From NCBI RefSeq assembly GCF_004323595.1, contig NZ_AP019373.1:2108001-2172000 (forward strand): DNA of 64,000 nt, read 5' to 3'. This stretch comes from Sulfuricystis thermophila. Lineage in GTDB: Bacteria; Pseudomonadota; Gammaproteobacteria; Burkholderiales; Rhodocyclaceae. The position numbers and the translations under genes are program-made. Under the pieces are notes generated by a model that was given only the letters and a program-made list of their open reading frames with translations, was not told the DNA's origin and did not search any database. Position 1 is the first letter of the stretch. Each line of letters opens with the position of its first letter. This document shows, in pieces, positions 1 through 9,940 of this stretch.

Positions 1-926
1 CCCGCCTGCATGATGATGTCGGCCAGCTGCTGGGCGCTCTTCGGGCCGATGTCGAAGATCATGTCGTCATCCGCCACTTCATCGGCGTTCTTCAGCACCG
101 CCGGCTCGTTGGCATCGAAGTTCTTGCCGACGACGACATCGACGGCGATCGGAATCGAGGCGCCGCGCTTGGCCATCTTTTCCATCAGGCTCTTGGCGGT
201 GGGAATCAAATCCGTCTCGCACAATGACTTGCCGACGTTCTTGCCAGTCGCGGCCAGGAAGGTGTTGGCGATACCGCCGCCGACGACGAGCTGGTCGACC
301 TTTTCCGACAGCGCTTCGAGGACCGTCAGCTTGGTGGAGACCTTCGAGCCACCGACGATCGCCACCATCGGCCGCGCCGGGTTGGCCAGCGCCTTGTCGA
401 GCGCTTCGAGTTCCTGGGCGACGAGGATGCCGGCGCAGGCCACCGGCGCGAACTGGGCGATGCCGTAGGTCGAGGCCTCGGCACGATGCGCGGTGCCGAA
501 GGCATCCATGACGAAGATGTCGCACAGGGCGGCGTATTTCTTCGCCGTCTCCTCGGCGTTCTTCTTCTCGCCTTTGTTAACACGGCAGTTTTCCAGCAGC
601 ACGACTTCACCGGGTGCGACCTCGAAGCCGCCATCGACCCAGTTCTGGATCAGGCGCACCGGCTTGCCGAGCTTGGCAGACATCACCTCGGCTACAGGCG
701 CGAGCGAATCTTCCGGCTTGAATTCGCCTTCGGTCGGCCGCCCCAGATGCGAGGTCACCATCACCCGGGCGCCCGCCTTCAGCGCGAATTCGATGGTCGG
801 CAGCGAGGCGGTGATGCGCGCGTCGGAAGTGACCTTGCCGTCCTTGACGGGCACGTTCAGATCGGCGCGGATGAAGACGCGCTTGTTCTTGAGATCGAGG
901 TCGGTCATGCGGATGAATTTGGCCAT
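1..926 (-). CDS. pgk: Phosphoglycerate kinase, C-terminus cut by window edge
   Basis: Converts 3-phosphoglycerate and ATP to 1,3-bisphosphoglycerate in the cytoplasmic Calvin cycle, or the reverse in glycolysis. Translation from the ATG at 926-924 begins [20 protein letters not shown] and continues with the family's RADLNVP segment, a TSHLGRP motif, and a VGGSKVSTK segment near the middle. About 308 codons lie in the window and the family is about 390-400 residues, so some 85-90 C-terminal residues, including the nucleotide-binding end, lie beyond base 1. It is the last visible gene of the fbp-prk-tkt-gap-pgk operon, 85 bp after gap. Identification is secure. Confidence 0.95.
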   Translation of the reverse strand, partial: MAKFIRMTDLDLKNKRVFIRADLNVPVKDGKVTSDARITASLPTIEFALKAGARVMVTSHLGRPTEGEFKPEDSLAPVAEVMSAKLGKPVRLIQNWVDGGFEVAPGEVVLLENCRVNKGEKKNAEETAKKYAALCDIFVMDAFGTAHRAEASTYGIAQFAPVACAGILVAQELEALDKALANPARPMVAIVGGSKVSTKLTVLEALSEKVDQLVVGGGIANTFLAATGKNVGKSLCETDLIPTAKSLMEKMAKRGASIPIAVDVVVGKNFDANEPAVLKNADEVADDDMIFDIGPKSAQQLADIIMQA

Positions 927-1011
927 TGTTGTCTCCCAAGTCCTATTTTCGAAATCAACCACTGAAGCATTGCGCCGTGATGACGGCGCAACGCTTGGAT
1001 GGCGGATCTCC

Positions 1012-2043
<1,032 letters not shown>

Positions 2044-4059
2044 TCAAATGAATTGCTCGACGGCCTTCACGACGTTCGCGACGGTGAAGCCGAACTCCTT
2101 GAACAGCACGCCGGCCGGGGCGGATTCGCCGAAACGGTCGATGCCGATCACCGCGCCTTCGCCGCCGATGTATTTCCACCAGCCATCGGTGACGCCGGCT
2201 TCGACGACGATCTTCGGCAGCCCCTTGGGGAGCACGCTGTCTTTGTAAGCCTGGTCCTGGCGGTCGAAGGCATTGGTGTTCGGCATCGAGACGACGGTGA
2301 CTTGGATTTCCTGCTGGGCGAGCGTCTCCTGCGCCTTCAGTGCCAGATCGACTTCGGAGCCGGTGGCAATGATCACCGCGCGCGCATTGCCCTTGGCCGG
2401 CGACAGCACATAACCCCCCTTGGCGATGTTGGCGATCGTCGCGGCATCACGCTTGATGAACGGCAGGTTCTGGCGCGACAGGCAAAGTGCAGTGGGGCCG
2501 TTGCGCTTCTCGACCGCCTGGGTCCAGGCGACGATGGTCTCGACGGTATCGCACGGCCGCCAGACATCCATGTTCGGGATCAGGCGCAGCGTGGCGATCT
2601 GCTCGATCGGCTGGTGCGTCGGGCCGTCTTCGCCGAGACCGATCGAGTCGTGCGTGAACACATAGATCACACGCTGCTTCATCAGCGCCGACATGCGGAT
2701 GGCGTTGCGCATGTATTCGGAGAACATCAGGAAGGTGCCGCCGAAGGGCAGGATGCCGCCGTGCAGCGCCATGCCGTTCATGATGTGCGCCATGCCGAAC
2801 TCGCGCACGCCGTAGGAAATGTAATTGCCCGGCTCCTTCTGGAAGACGTGCTTGCAGCCCGTCCAGTTGGTCAGGTTCGAGCCGGTGAGGTCGGCCGAGC
2901 CGCCGACGAATTCGGGGAGCGCGGGTGCCAGGGCATTGATCGCGATCTGGCTCGCCTTGCGCGTGGCGACGGTCTCGGCCTTGGCGTTGATCGCCTCGAT
3001 GGCCTGCCGCACGATCTCTGGCCAGTTGGCGGGCAGCTCGCCGGCCATGCGGCGCTTGAATTCGGCAGCCTCGGCGGGATACGCCTTGGCATAGTGCTCG
3101 AATTTGCGGTTCCAGTCAGCTTCCAGCACCGCGCCCTTTTTCCTCGCATCCCACGCTTCATAGACTTCCTGGGGGATTTCGAACGGCGGGAAGTTCCAGC
3201 CGATGTGCGGGCGTGCGGCGGCGATTTCGGCCTCGCCCAAGGGTGCACCATGCACGTCATGCGTGCCGGCCTTGTTGGGTGAACCCGCGCCGATGATGGT
3301 CTTGCACTGGATGAAGCTGGGTTTGTCGGTGACGCTCTTCGCTTCCTCGATCGCCCGGTGGATCGCCTCGGGATCGTGGCCATTGACGTTACGCACCACG
3401 TGCCAGCCATAGGCCTCGAAGCGCTTGCAGACATCCTCGGTGAACCAGCCCTCGACATGGCCGTCGATCGAGATGCCGTTGTCGTCCCAGAAGGCGGTCA
3501 GCTTGCCCAGACCCCACGTGCCGGCGAGTGAACAGGCCTCGTGAGAGATGCCTTCCATCAAACAGCCGTCGCCGAGGAACACCCAGGTGCGGTGATCGAC
3601 GATCTCATGCCCCGGCTTGTTGAACTGGGCAGCCAGCAACTTTTCGGCCATCGCCATGCCGACGGCGTTGGTGATGCCCTGCCCCAGCGGGCCGGTGGTG
3701 GTCTCGACACCCGGCGTATAGCCGTATTCCGGATGACCCGGCGTCTTGCTGTGCAGCTGGCGGAACTGCTTGATGTCCTCGATCGTCAGGTCATAGCCGG
3801 TCAGGTGCAGTAGGGCATAGAGCAGCATCGAGCCGTGGCCGTTCGAGAGCACGAAACGGTCGCGGTTGGCCCATTTGGGATTGGCCGGGTTGTGCTTGAG
3901 ATGATGGTTCCACAACACCTCGGCAATCTCGGCCATGCCCATCGGCGCGCCGGGATGGCCCGACTTGGCCTTTTCGACGGCATCCATGGCCAGTGCGCGG
4001 ATCGCGCTGGTGAGGTTGTTGAAGACAGGGGGTTCGAAATCGCTGAAGGTTGCAGACAT
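2044..4059 (-). CDS. tkt: Transketolase
   Basis: Thiamine diphosphate enzyme moving two-carbon ketol units among sugar phosphates; in the Calvin cycle it regenerates ribulose 5-phosphate precursors. The 671 residues are full length. The N-terminal [15 protein letters not shown] motif and the cofactor motif around [13 protein letters not shown] are present, as is a C-terminal GSEVDLAL segment in the third domain. It sits between prk and gap, with 69 bp separating it from prk. The organisation fbp-prk-tkt-gap-pgk is the usual cbb operon order in betaproteobacteria (cbbF-cbbP-cbbT-cbbG-cbbK). Confidence 0.97.
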   Translation of the reverse strand: MSATFSDFEPPVFNNLTSAIRALAMDAVEKAKSGHPGAPMGMAEIAEVLWNHHLKHNPANPKWANRDRFVLSNGHGSMLLYALLHLTGYDLTIEDIKQFRQLHSKTPGHPEYGYTPGVETTTGPLGQGITNAVGMAMAEKLLAAQFNKPGHEIVDHRTWVFLGDGCLMEGISHEACSLAGTWGLGKLTAFWDDNGISIDGHVEGWFTEDVCKRFEAYGWHVVRNVNGHDPEAIHRAIEEAKSVTDKPSFIQCKTIIGAGSPNKAGTHDVHGAPLGEAEIAAARPHIGWNFPPFEIPQEVYEAWDARKKGAVLEADWNRKFEHYAKAYPAEAAEFKRRMAGELPANWPEIVRQAIEAINAKAETVATRKASQIAINALAPALPEFVGGSADLTGSNLTNWTGCKHVFQKEPGNYISYGVREFGMAHIMNGMALHGGILPFGGTFLMFSEYMRNAIRMSALMKQRVIYVFTHDSIGLGEDGPTHQPIEQIATLRLIPNMDVWRPCDTVETIVAWTQAVEKRNGPTALCLSRQNLPFIKRDAATIANIAKGGYVLSPAKGNARAVIIATGSEVDLALKAQETLAQQEIQVTVVSMPNTNAFDRQDQAYKDSVLPKGLPKIVVEAGVTDGWWKYIGGEGAVIGIDRFGESAPAGVLFKEFGFTVANVVKAVEQFI

Positions 4060-4128
4060 GAAATTTTCCTCCCGGGGAAACGCGTAATTATGCGCGATTC
4101 CCCTCGTTCGTGGTTTGCGTGTCTATGC

Positions 4129-5007
4129 TCAGATCGCCATCGCGCGGCGCTTGTTTTCCATCAGGCGCAGGATCATCGGCGTGAAAATCAGCTGCATCGC
4201 CAGTTCCATCTTGCCGCCCGGCACGACGATGACGTTGGGGCGCGACATGAAGGAATCGTGGATCATCGACAGCAGATATGGGAAATCGATGCCCTTCGGG
4301 TTGGCGAAGCGGATCACGACGAAGCTCTCGTCCGGGGTCGGGATATCCTGGGCGATGAACGGGTTCGAGGTATCCACGGTCGGCACGCGCTGGAAGTTCA
4401 CATGCGTGCGCGAGAACTGCGGGGTGATGTAGTTCACATAGTCGGGCATGCGGCGCAGGATCGTGTCCACCACCGCCTCGGTCGAGTAACCGCGCGCCCC
4501 CTTGTCGCGGATCAGCTTCTGGATCCATTCGAGGTTGATGATCGGCACCACGCCGACCAAGAGATCGGCATGCTGGGCGACGTTCACCTTGTCGGTGACC
4601 ACTGCGCCGTGCAGGCCCTCGTAAAACAGCAGATCGGAGGGCGGCAGGTCCTGCCAGGGCGTGAACGTGCCCGGCTCCTGGTTCCAGGGCGCAGCTTCCT
4701 CGTGGTTGTGCAGGTAGTAGCGGCGCTTGCCGGTGCCGGTCTCGCCGTATTGCTTGAACAGCTGCTCGAGCAGTTCGAGCTCGTTGGCCTCGGGGCCGAA
4801 GTGGCTGAAGTGGTTGTTGCCCTTCTTGGCCTGCTCGGCGGCCACTTCCTTCATCTGCTTGCGATCGTATTTATGGAAGGAATCACCCTCGATGATCGCG
4901 GCGGTGATCTTTTCACGGCGAAAAACATGCTGGAAGGATTTCGTCACCGTGGACGTGCCTGCGCCGGACGAGCCGGTGATGGCGATGATGGGGTGCTTGA
5001 CCGACAT
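4129..5007 (-). CDS. prk: Phosphoribulokinase
   Basis: Phosphorylates ribulose 5-phosphate with ATP to ribulose 1,5-bisphosphate, the RuBisCO substrate; this enzyme is diagnostic of the Calvin cycle. The 292-residue protein has the short proteobacterial (class I) length. The P-loop GSSGAGTST is at residues 12-20, followed by the family motif EGDSFH and the segment YEGLHGAVVTDKVN. A purine-rich stretch reading CCAGGAGACGCAC lies just before the ATG. It lies 29 bp downstream of fbp and is presumably co-transcribed with it. Confidence 0.97.
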   Translation of the reverse strand: MSVKHPIIAITGSSGAGTSTVTKSFQHVFRREKITAAIIEGDSFHKYDRKQMKEVAAEQAKKGNNHFSHFGPEANELELLEQLFKQYGETGTGKRRYYLHNHEEAAPWNQEPGTFTPWQDLPPSDLLFYEGLHGAVVTDKVNVAQHADLLVGVVPIINLEWIQKLIRDKGARGYSTEAVVDTILRRMPDYVNYITPQFSRTHVNFQRVPTVDTSNPFIAQDIPTPDESFVVIRFANPKGIDFPYLLSMIHDSFMSRPNVIVVPGGKMELAMQLIFTPMILRLMENKRRAMAI

Positions 5008-5036
5008 GTGCGTCTCCTGGAGAAATGAAACGAATC

Positions 5037-6074
5037 CTAGCGGAACAGGCTGCGGGTCGAGAACAACGGCATGTCGTAGCTCTCCAGATCCTTGCCCTCG
5101 ATGTATTCCTGATGATAGCGGTGGATGCGCTCCACCTCTTCCTTCGAACCGAAGATGAACGGCGCACGCTGGTGCAACTCGGACGGTTTGATGTCGAGAA
5201 TGCGGTTTCTGCCGGTGATTGCCGCACCGCCGGCCTGTTCGATGATGAAAGCGATCGGGCTGGTCTCATAGATCAGACCCAGGCGACCGCCCTGCCCGCG
5301 GGTGCGTTCGTCATGCGGATAGAGGAACACACCGCCGCGCGTCAGGATACGGTAGGCCTCGGCGACCAAGGACGCCACCCAGCGCATGCCGAAATCCTTG
5401 CCGCGTGGGCCATCCTTGCCCTGCATACACTCATGCACATAGCGGCGCACCGGCGGTTCCCAGTATTTCTCGTTCGACGCGTTGATCGCAAACGTCGATG
5501 CCTCGGTGGGAATCTTGATCTGCGGGTGGGTGAGTATGTACTCGCCGATCTCACGGTCGAGGGTGAAGCCATCCACGCCGTGGCCCGTCGTGAGGATCAG
5601 TCGTGTCGAGGCGCCATACTGGACGATGCCTGCCGCGAGCATTTCCTTGCCGGGCTGCAGGAAATCCTCTTCTTTGGGTTTGCGCTTCGGATCGGGCGCG
5701 CGCATGATCGAAAAGATCGTGCCGGTCTGGAAATTGATGTCGAGATTGCCCGAACCATTGAGAGGATCGAACGCCAGCAGATACTTGCCGCGCGGCTGGG
5801 CCTGGACGATGCCATCGATGTCCTCGGAAGCCATAGCAGCGAGATGGCCCGTCGCCATCGCTGCCTGGAGCATGACATCGTTGGCCAAGGCCTCGATCTT
5901 TTGGTTCAACTCCTTGCCGGAGGCGATCAGCGCACCCTTGCCGACCACGTTGGCGATCACCTTGCTCGCCGTAGCGATATCGGTGAGCAGGCCGGTGAAA
6001 TCCCCGGTCGTACCGGGAATCTTCCGCTGAAATTCGTTCATGAACTGGGACAGCGTAACGCGCCCTGTTTCCAT
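5037..6074 (-). CDS. fbp: Class I fructose-1,6-bisphosphatase, first gene of the Calvin operon
   Basis: Hydrolyses fructose 1,6-bisphosphate to fructose 6-phosphate. At 345 residues it is normal for class I. ASEDID (82-87), GTIFSI and the C-terminal YETSPIAFIIEQAGG segment carrying the metal-binding Glu are present. The metal-site motif normally written DPLDGSSN reads DPLNGSGN here (residues 103-110). The second acidic ligand, equivalent to Asp121 of the mammalian enzyme, is Asn, encoded by AAT where GAT is expected. This may lower or change metal dependence. It leads the operon, with a CbbR-like site and a terminator-like hairpin in the 5' region. Confidence 0.95.
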   Translation of the reverse strand: METGRVTLSQFMNEFQRKIPGTTGDFTGLLTDIATASKVIANVVGKGALIASGKELNQKIEALANDVMLQAAMATGHLAAMASEDIDGIVQAQPRGKYLLAFDPLNGSGNLDINFQTGTIFSIMRAPDPKRKPKEEDFLQPGKEMLAAGIVQYGASTRLILTTGHGVDGFTLDREIGEYILTHPQIKIPTEASTFAINASNEKYWEPPVRRYVHECMQGKDGPRGKDFGMRWVASLVAEAYRILTRGGVFLYPHDERTRGQGGRLGLIYETSPIAFIIEQAGGAAITGRNRILDIKPSELHQRAPFIFGSKEEVERIHRYHQEYIEGKDLESYDMPLFSTRSLFR

Positions 6075-6151
6075 GTTCCCCTCCTAATCGTTGGCCGCCA
6101 GTGAAAAACGACTTATTCTAGGTATCTGCAGGCCGCATTCCCATGCCCGAG

Positions 6152-6187
6152 AAAAATCCCCGCCCCCGCCTTACGGAGGGGGCGGGG
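6152..6187 (-). terminator. Intrinsic terminator-like hairpin in the fbp leader (candidate attenuator)
   Basis: On the minus strand a 10-bp GC stem (CCCCGCCCCC / GGGGGCGGGG, arms 6178-6187 and 6158-6167) is followed directly by ATTTTT. It is oriented with the Calvin operon and lies between the CbbR-like site (6302-6328) and the fbp start (6074). Any transcript starting near the CbbR site must pass through it. Confidence 0.7.
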
Positions 6188-6301
6188 CAAAACTGGCTAA
6201 ACGCCAGAGGGAGTGGAGAAACGGTTAGCCGGCGACCTGCTCTTCCAACCCGACTCAAGCAGGGCCGCCGTGCAGATAAGCGGACTCTAAAGAACAGCAC
6301 C

Positions 6302-6328
6302 CATAAGAACAAGTCACTTTTTCTTATG
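6302..6328. promoter_or_regulatory. CbbR-like binding site upstream of the Calvin operon
   Basis: A perfect 8-bp inverted repeat, CATAAGAA and TTCTTATG, flanks the spacer CAAGTCACTTT. The same layout and the internal AACA/AGTCAC core recur at 12279-12306 and 13116-13142, upstream of the other cbb genes. LysR-type CbbR proteins bind such interrupted palindromes. The assignment rests on recurrence and context and was not tested. Confidence 0.75.
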
Positions 6329-6531
6329 GTGTGAATAAGACGATTACCGCTGCAGCGCAGCATCTCGTGGGATTGTCCGCTCGGCACAGGATGACAACTG
6401 GAATACAGCCACCTATAATCGGCGCCGTCAAACTGCTGCAGAAGGGGTTTCCAAGCCCTCAAAAGGGTGCCCTGAACATCTTCAGCGGTTTTTGACGACT
6501 CCAGCGGTTGGCATAGTTGGGTTGGGGATTT

Positions 6532-6569
6532 TTTTCGCGCCTACCCATGGTTTTCGCGCCTACCCATGG
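6532..6569. repeat. Perfect 19-bp tandem duplication
   Basis: TTTTCGCGCCTACCCATGG occurs twice head to tail (6532-6550 and 6551-6569), immediately 5' of the lipoprotein gene. It may be a replication-slippage product in the leader. No function is apparent. Confidence 0.9.
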
Positions 6570-6622
6570 TGCGAGCTTACTTGCCAACTTGGACTCGACA
6601 ACTTCAAGAAGGGGAGCTTTCC

Positions 6623-7543
6623 ATGCCTGCTTTTCGTTACTCCATCCCGAGCGCAATATTCATAGCCTTGTTTATGGCTGGCTGCGTCAGCACCGGGCCT
6701 ACCATCGGCTCCAAGGATGCAGAAACCGTGGCCACTGGCTCTGCAGCCGGGTCCTCTGCTGAAAATGCCAACACCCAGCTCGAAAAATGCGATAGCCCGT
6801 TAGGTACTGCAGCACTGGTCGAGGAAACCACTGCAGACTGGTATCGTATTTTCACCACTGAATACAAGCTCGGTTCGACTACCCCCGTGCTGCGTTTGCT
6901 CATGCAGCAAAGCAATTGCTTCGTCGTGGTCGAACGTGGCCGCGCCTTCCAAATGATGGAACGCGAACGACAGATTGCCGGAGCGGGTCAAGCCCGGGCT
7001 GGCAGCAATTTCGGTGGTGGTCAGATGGTTGCGGCGGATTACAGCATTTCTCCTGAAGTTCTCGTTTCTGCACGCAATACGGGTGGCGCTGGGGGTGGTT
7101 TGGCGGGTGTCAGCGGCGGACTGGGACTCATTGGCGCAATCGCCGGTTCAATCCGCACCAATGAGGCAGCCGTGATGCTGACCTTGATCGACAACCGATC
7201 CGGCGTGCAGATTGCAGCTTCTCAAGGCGCTTCCAAGAACACCGACTTCAGTCTCGGTGGTTTGCTGATCGGCGGCGGCGCAGGCGCCGGTCTCGGCGGT
7301 TATTCGAATACCCCTCAGGGCAAGGTCGTCGTCGCGGCTTTTACCGACGCCTACAACCAGATGATCCGCGCTTTGCGAAATTACAAGGCACAGCAGGTCC
7401 AAGGGCAGGGATTGGGCACTGGCGGCAAGCTGCAGGTCGATGGCGCACCCGCGCCAGCACCTGCCCCTGCACCGACCACCAAGCCGAAAACCAAGTCCTC
7501 GACTAAAAAGGTTACGTCTTCTACCAGCCAGACGGCCCAATAG
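6623..7543 (+). CDS. CsgG-family-like outer-membrane lipoprotein
   Basis: A 306-residue predicted lipoprotein. A hydrophobic signal segment ends in the lipobox LFMAGC, with lipidated Cys21. The body (about residues 65-265) resembles the CsgG/HfaB curli-secretion fold: VVVERGRAFQMMERERQ, then YSISPEVLV, glycine-rich segments, and AAVMLTLIDNRSGVQIAAS. The tail is Ala-Pro then Lys/Thr/Ser-rich and low in complexity. I chose the ATG at 6623 because GAAGGGGAGC precedes it and it yields the signal peptide; an upstream in-frame ATG at 6566 does not. It stands alone, with no curli genes nearby, so the exported substrate is unknown. Confidence 0.7.
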   Translation: MPAFRYSIPSAIFIALFMAGCVSTGPTIGSKDAETVATGSAAGSSAENANTQLEKCDSPLGTAALVEETTADWYRIFTTEYKLGSTTPVLRLLMQQSNCFVVVERGRAFQMMERERQIAGAGQARAGSNFGGGQMVAADYSISPEVLVSARNTGGAGGGLAGVSGGLGLIGAIAGSIRTNEAAVMLTLIDNRSGVQIAASQGASKNTDFSLGGLLIGGGAGAGLGGYSNTPQGKVVVAAFTDAYNQMIRALRNYKAQQVQGQGLGTGGKLQVDGAPAPAPAPAPTTKPKTKSSTKKVTSSTSQTAQ

Positions 7544-7561
7544 CTTTCTTTTGCCCTCGCA

Positions 7562-7584
7562 CCAGCGCCGACTATCGGCGCTGG
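7562..7584. terminator. Bidirectional terminator-like hairpin built from two inverted repeat cores
   Basis: CCAGCGCCGA, spacer CTA, TCGGCGCTGG form a perfect 10-bp stem between convergent genes; a T-rich tract (GTTTGTTTTC) follows on the plus strand. Each arm resembles the core of the dispersed repeat described elsewhere, so the hairpin may derive from two inverted copies. Confidence 0.7.
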
Positions 7585-7593
7585 CGTTTGTTT

Positions 7594-9933
7594 TCATTTC
7601 GTCAGGCTCAGGTAAAGCATCGGCAACTGCTCAGGCAGCCGCTCGATCCGATCGAGCACCCGCCAGCGGTGGCCGAAGATCTCGCGCACGTAGTCGTCGG
7701 CCTTCGGATCGAGCGAGAGACAAAAGCTCGCAATCCCCTGCGCATCGAGCTCTTCGACGGCCCTCTTTGCATCCGCCTTCAGATGCTCCGGATCGGTGAC
7801 GTCGATGTCGGCCGGTTCGCCGTCGGTCAAGACGAGCAAGATACGTTTGTCGGCCTTGCGGGCGGAAAGATAATGCCCGGCATGCCGAAGCGCCGCGCCC
7901 ATCCGGGTCGAAAAGCGTGCCTGCATCGCAGCGACGCGGGCCTTCACCGTGTCGTCCCAGCGTTCTGAAAAGCCCTTGAGGTGCAGATAGCGCACCTCGT
8001 GGCGCGTGTTGGAATGAAAACCGGCGATCGCCAGCGGGTCGCCGAGGCGGTCGATCGCCCAGGCGAGCAATGACACGGCCTCCTGGCCCAGTTCGAGGAT
8101 GGTTTGTGCCGTGCCGCCAGCGCCGACCTCTCGAGGTGAGTCGGCGCCCGGCGGGACGCTCCGATTTCCGCCAGCGCCGACTTTCTGATTGAGCGATTCG
8201 GAAAGATCGACGAGCAACAGCACGGCGATATTGCGGCCATCGGTTCGATGACTCATGTTGATGCGCGGCTCCGGCTGGCTGCCGGCCTTGAAGTCGATCA
8301 GCGAGCGGATCGCCACGTCGAGATCGAGCTCGCTGCCCTCCTCCTGATAGCGGATGCGCACCTTGTCCTGCGGCTTCAAAAGATCGAGCAAGCGCTTGAG
8401 ATGCTTGGCGAGCGCGGCATGTTTGGCGAGCAAGCGATCGATGTCCGCCGGATTGCCCGACGGATGCAGCGCTTCATAGACACTCACCCAGTCGGGGCGA
8501 TAGGTCTTCGATCCGTAGTCCCATTCCGGATAGTGGCGCGGCGGCAGGCCGACGATTTCGGACTCCTTCGCCAGCCGCCTGTCGGGATCGTCGAAGAATT
8601 CCTCGTCGTCGGAATCCTCGATGTAGCGCCACAGATGCCGGTTGTCGTCGCGGTAATCGACCTCGGTGTCCTCGAAGCGCACCTTCGGCAACTGGTCGCT
8701 CTGGCGGCGTGTCTTCGCGACATAGGCGAGCGCAAGCTCGGCGATTGCGGTAGTGTTCGACGTACCGGAAGCCAGCAGCGCATGAAAGCGCGCCACCGTC
8801 TCATTGATCGCCGCTTCGCGGTAGCCGTGCGCCGGATCGAGGCAGGCGCGCGAGAGCATCGCCAGCCGGTGACGCAGGCAGGAGGTGGTTTCGGGATCAC
8901 AGGCATCCTCCACGGGCTTCGGATGCAGCGCGAGGAAGATGCGCGCCAATCCCGGGTATTCGCGCATCAACAAACAATCGATGCGCGCGTCCTCGAGAAA
9001 TTCGACCGCCAGGCGCTGGAACGGACTCCAGTTGTCGGCGATCTGGGCCTCGCTCCAGCGCCGGTGGCCGACCATGTGAGCCAGCGTCGCCCGATAGCGG
9101 TCGATGCCGGAGACACCGCGAGCGTCGTCATAGACGTCAGGAACGCGCAAACCCAGCTTGTCGAAATAAGGCATCGGCTTGCGCAGCTCATCGAAGGCCG
9201 TCGAATAGGGCACCAGATGGTCGGCCTCATTCCACAGCCCGCGCAAGTAGAGATCGAGCTGGCGTTCGACGTCGGCAAACAAGGTGCCATGTCGCTCCCG
9301 TTGCAAGACCGCGCGGCTGTCGGCCAGCCGCAGCGCGAAATAGTCTTGCTGGCGTTCCGGATGGTGACCGTAGTTGCGGATGCCGTATTCGACCCAGTTC
9401 TTGAGCCCTTTCAGGCTCAACACGTCGAGCAGCCTGGGCGCCTGCTCGAAGAAGTGCGGCAGTCCCGGACTCGGGAAGGTTGCATGATGGCCGTGGATCG
9501 AGCCGGTGGTGCGCATCATCAGCTCGCGTGCGATGGCGAGATAGGTTTCGAGCTGTTCCTGCGATTGCAGCCGCCGTGCCACCGCGGCGAGGGTTTGCAA
9601 AAAAGCACCGATCGCCTTGCCGTTGGGGGATTTTTGCATTGCCCGCACGAAGTCCATCACGGCAGGCAAGGCCGCCATACCGACCGCGCGCACGACCGAC
9701 GGCCACTCTTCGAGGAACACCAGCATCGGCTCCGGCCCGCGGCCGAGCTTGCCCAGGTATCGCGCCGCATCGAGATAGGCATCGAAGTCGGAGCGCTCGA
9801 TGACGAGCAGGGCCTCCGCCATCATTTCCTCGAACACCTCGGCGACTTGCGGAAAGCGCGTGTCGAGGCGCGCCCAGTATTCCCGCATCAGCGGGTGCTG
9901 GTAGCTGGTAAGCGCCGGATCGGCGGACGACAC
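7594..9933 (-). CDS. cbbO: RuBisCO activase component CbbO (VWA-domain protein)
   Basis: With CbbQ it forms the AAA+ activase that removes inhibitory sugar phosphates from RuBisCO. About 779 residues match CbbO. The C-terminal von Willebrand A domain contains the MIDAS motif DLSES (about residue 577) and a downstream LTDGEPAD. I chose the GTG at 9933 because TTTGAGG, overlapping the cbbQ stop, gives a ribosome-binding site; an ATG at 9888 is the alternative. Immediately after the MIDAS motif there is an insertion (about residues 582-606) made of two or three copies of the dispersed repeat (VGAGGNRS...EVGAGGTA). It is co-transcribed with cbbM and cbbQ. Confidence 0.9.
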   Translation of the reverse strand: MSSADPALTSYQHPLMREYWARLDTRFPQVAEVFEEMMAEALLVIERSDFDAYLDAARYLGKLGRGPEPMLVFLEEWPSVVRAVGMAALPAVMDFVRAMQKSPNGKAIGAFLQTLAAVARRLQSQEQLETYLAIARELMMRTTGSIHGHHATFPSPGLPHFFEQAPRLLDVLSLKGLKNWVEYGIRNYGHHPERQQDYFALRLADSRAVLQRERHGTLFADVERQLDLYLRGLWNEADHLVPYSTAFDELRKPMPYFDKLGLRVPDVYDDARGVSGIDRYRATLAHMVGHRRWSEAQIADNWSPFQRLAVEFLEDARIDCLLMREYPGLARIFLALHPKPVEDACDPETTSCLRHRLAMLSRACLDPAHGYREAAINETVARFHALLASGTSNTTAIAELALAYVAKTRRQSDQLPKVRFEDTEVDYRDDNRHLWRYIEDSDDEEFFDDPDRRLAKESEIVGLPPRHYPEWDYGSKTYRPDWVSVYEALHPSGNPADIDRLLAKHAALAKHLKRLLDLLKPQDKVRIRYQEEGSELDLDVAIRSLIDFKAGSQPEPRINMSHRTDGRNIAVLLLVDLSESLNQKVGAGGNRSVPPGADSPREVGAGGTAQTILELGQEAVSLLAWAIDRLGDPLAIAGFHSNTRHEVRYLHLKGFSERWDDTVKARVAAMQARFSTRMGAALRHAGHYLSARKADKRILLVLTDGEPADIDVTDPEHLKADAKRAVEELDAQGIASFCLSLDPKADDYVREIFGHRWRVLDRIERLPEQLPMLYLSLTK
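8106..8184. repeat. Composite cluster of three dispersed-repeat units inside cbbO
   Basis: Two units in the gene's sense orientation (8106-8127 and 8168-8184) flank an inverted, diverged unit (8140-8157). Neighbouring units can pair (CCGCC.GCGCCGAC against GTCGGCGC.CGGCGG). The cluster is translated without a stop. Confidence 0.8.
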
Positions 9934-9940
9934 GGCCACC

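Larger units (their letters stand above)
6075..6622. other. Intergenic region between fbp and the csgG-like gene
   Basis: This 548-bp divergent spacer holds the terminator-like hairpin, the CbbR-like site and the 19-bp tandem repeat described separately. The stretch 6330-6530 must contain the promoter of the plus-strand lipoprotein gene, but I see no strong -35/-10 pair. I see no convincing small gene. Confidence 0.6.

Noticed and set aside
6118-6462. 114-residue minus-strand frame upstream of fbp
   Set aside because: It reads through the terminator-like hairpin and the CbbR-like site and shows no protein-like motif.
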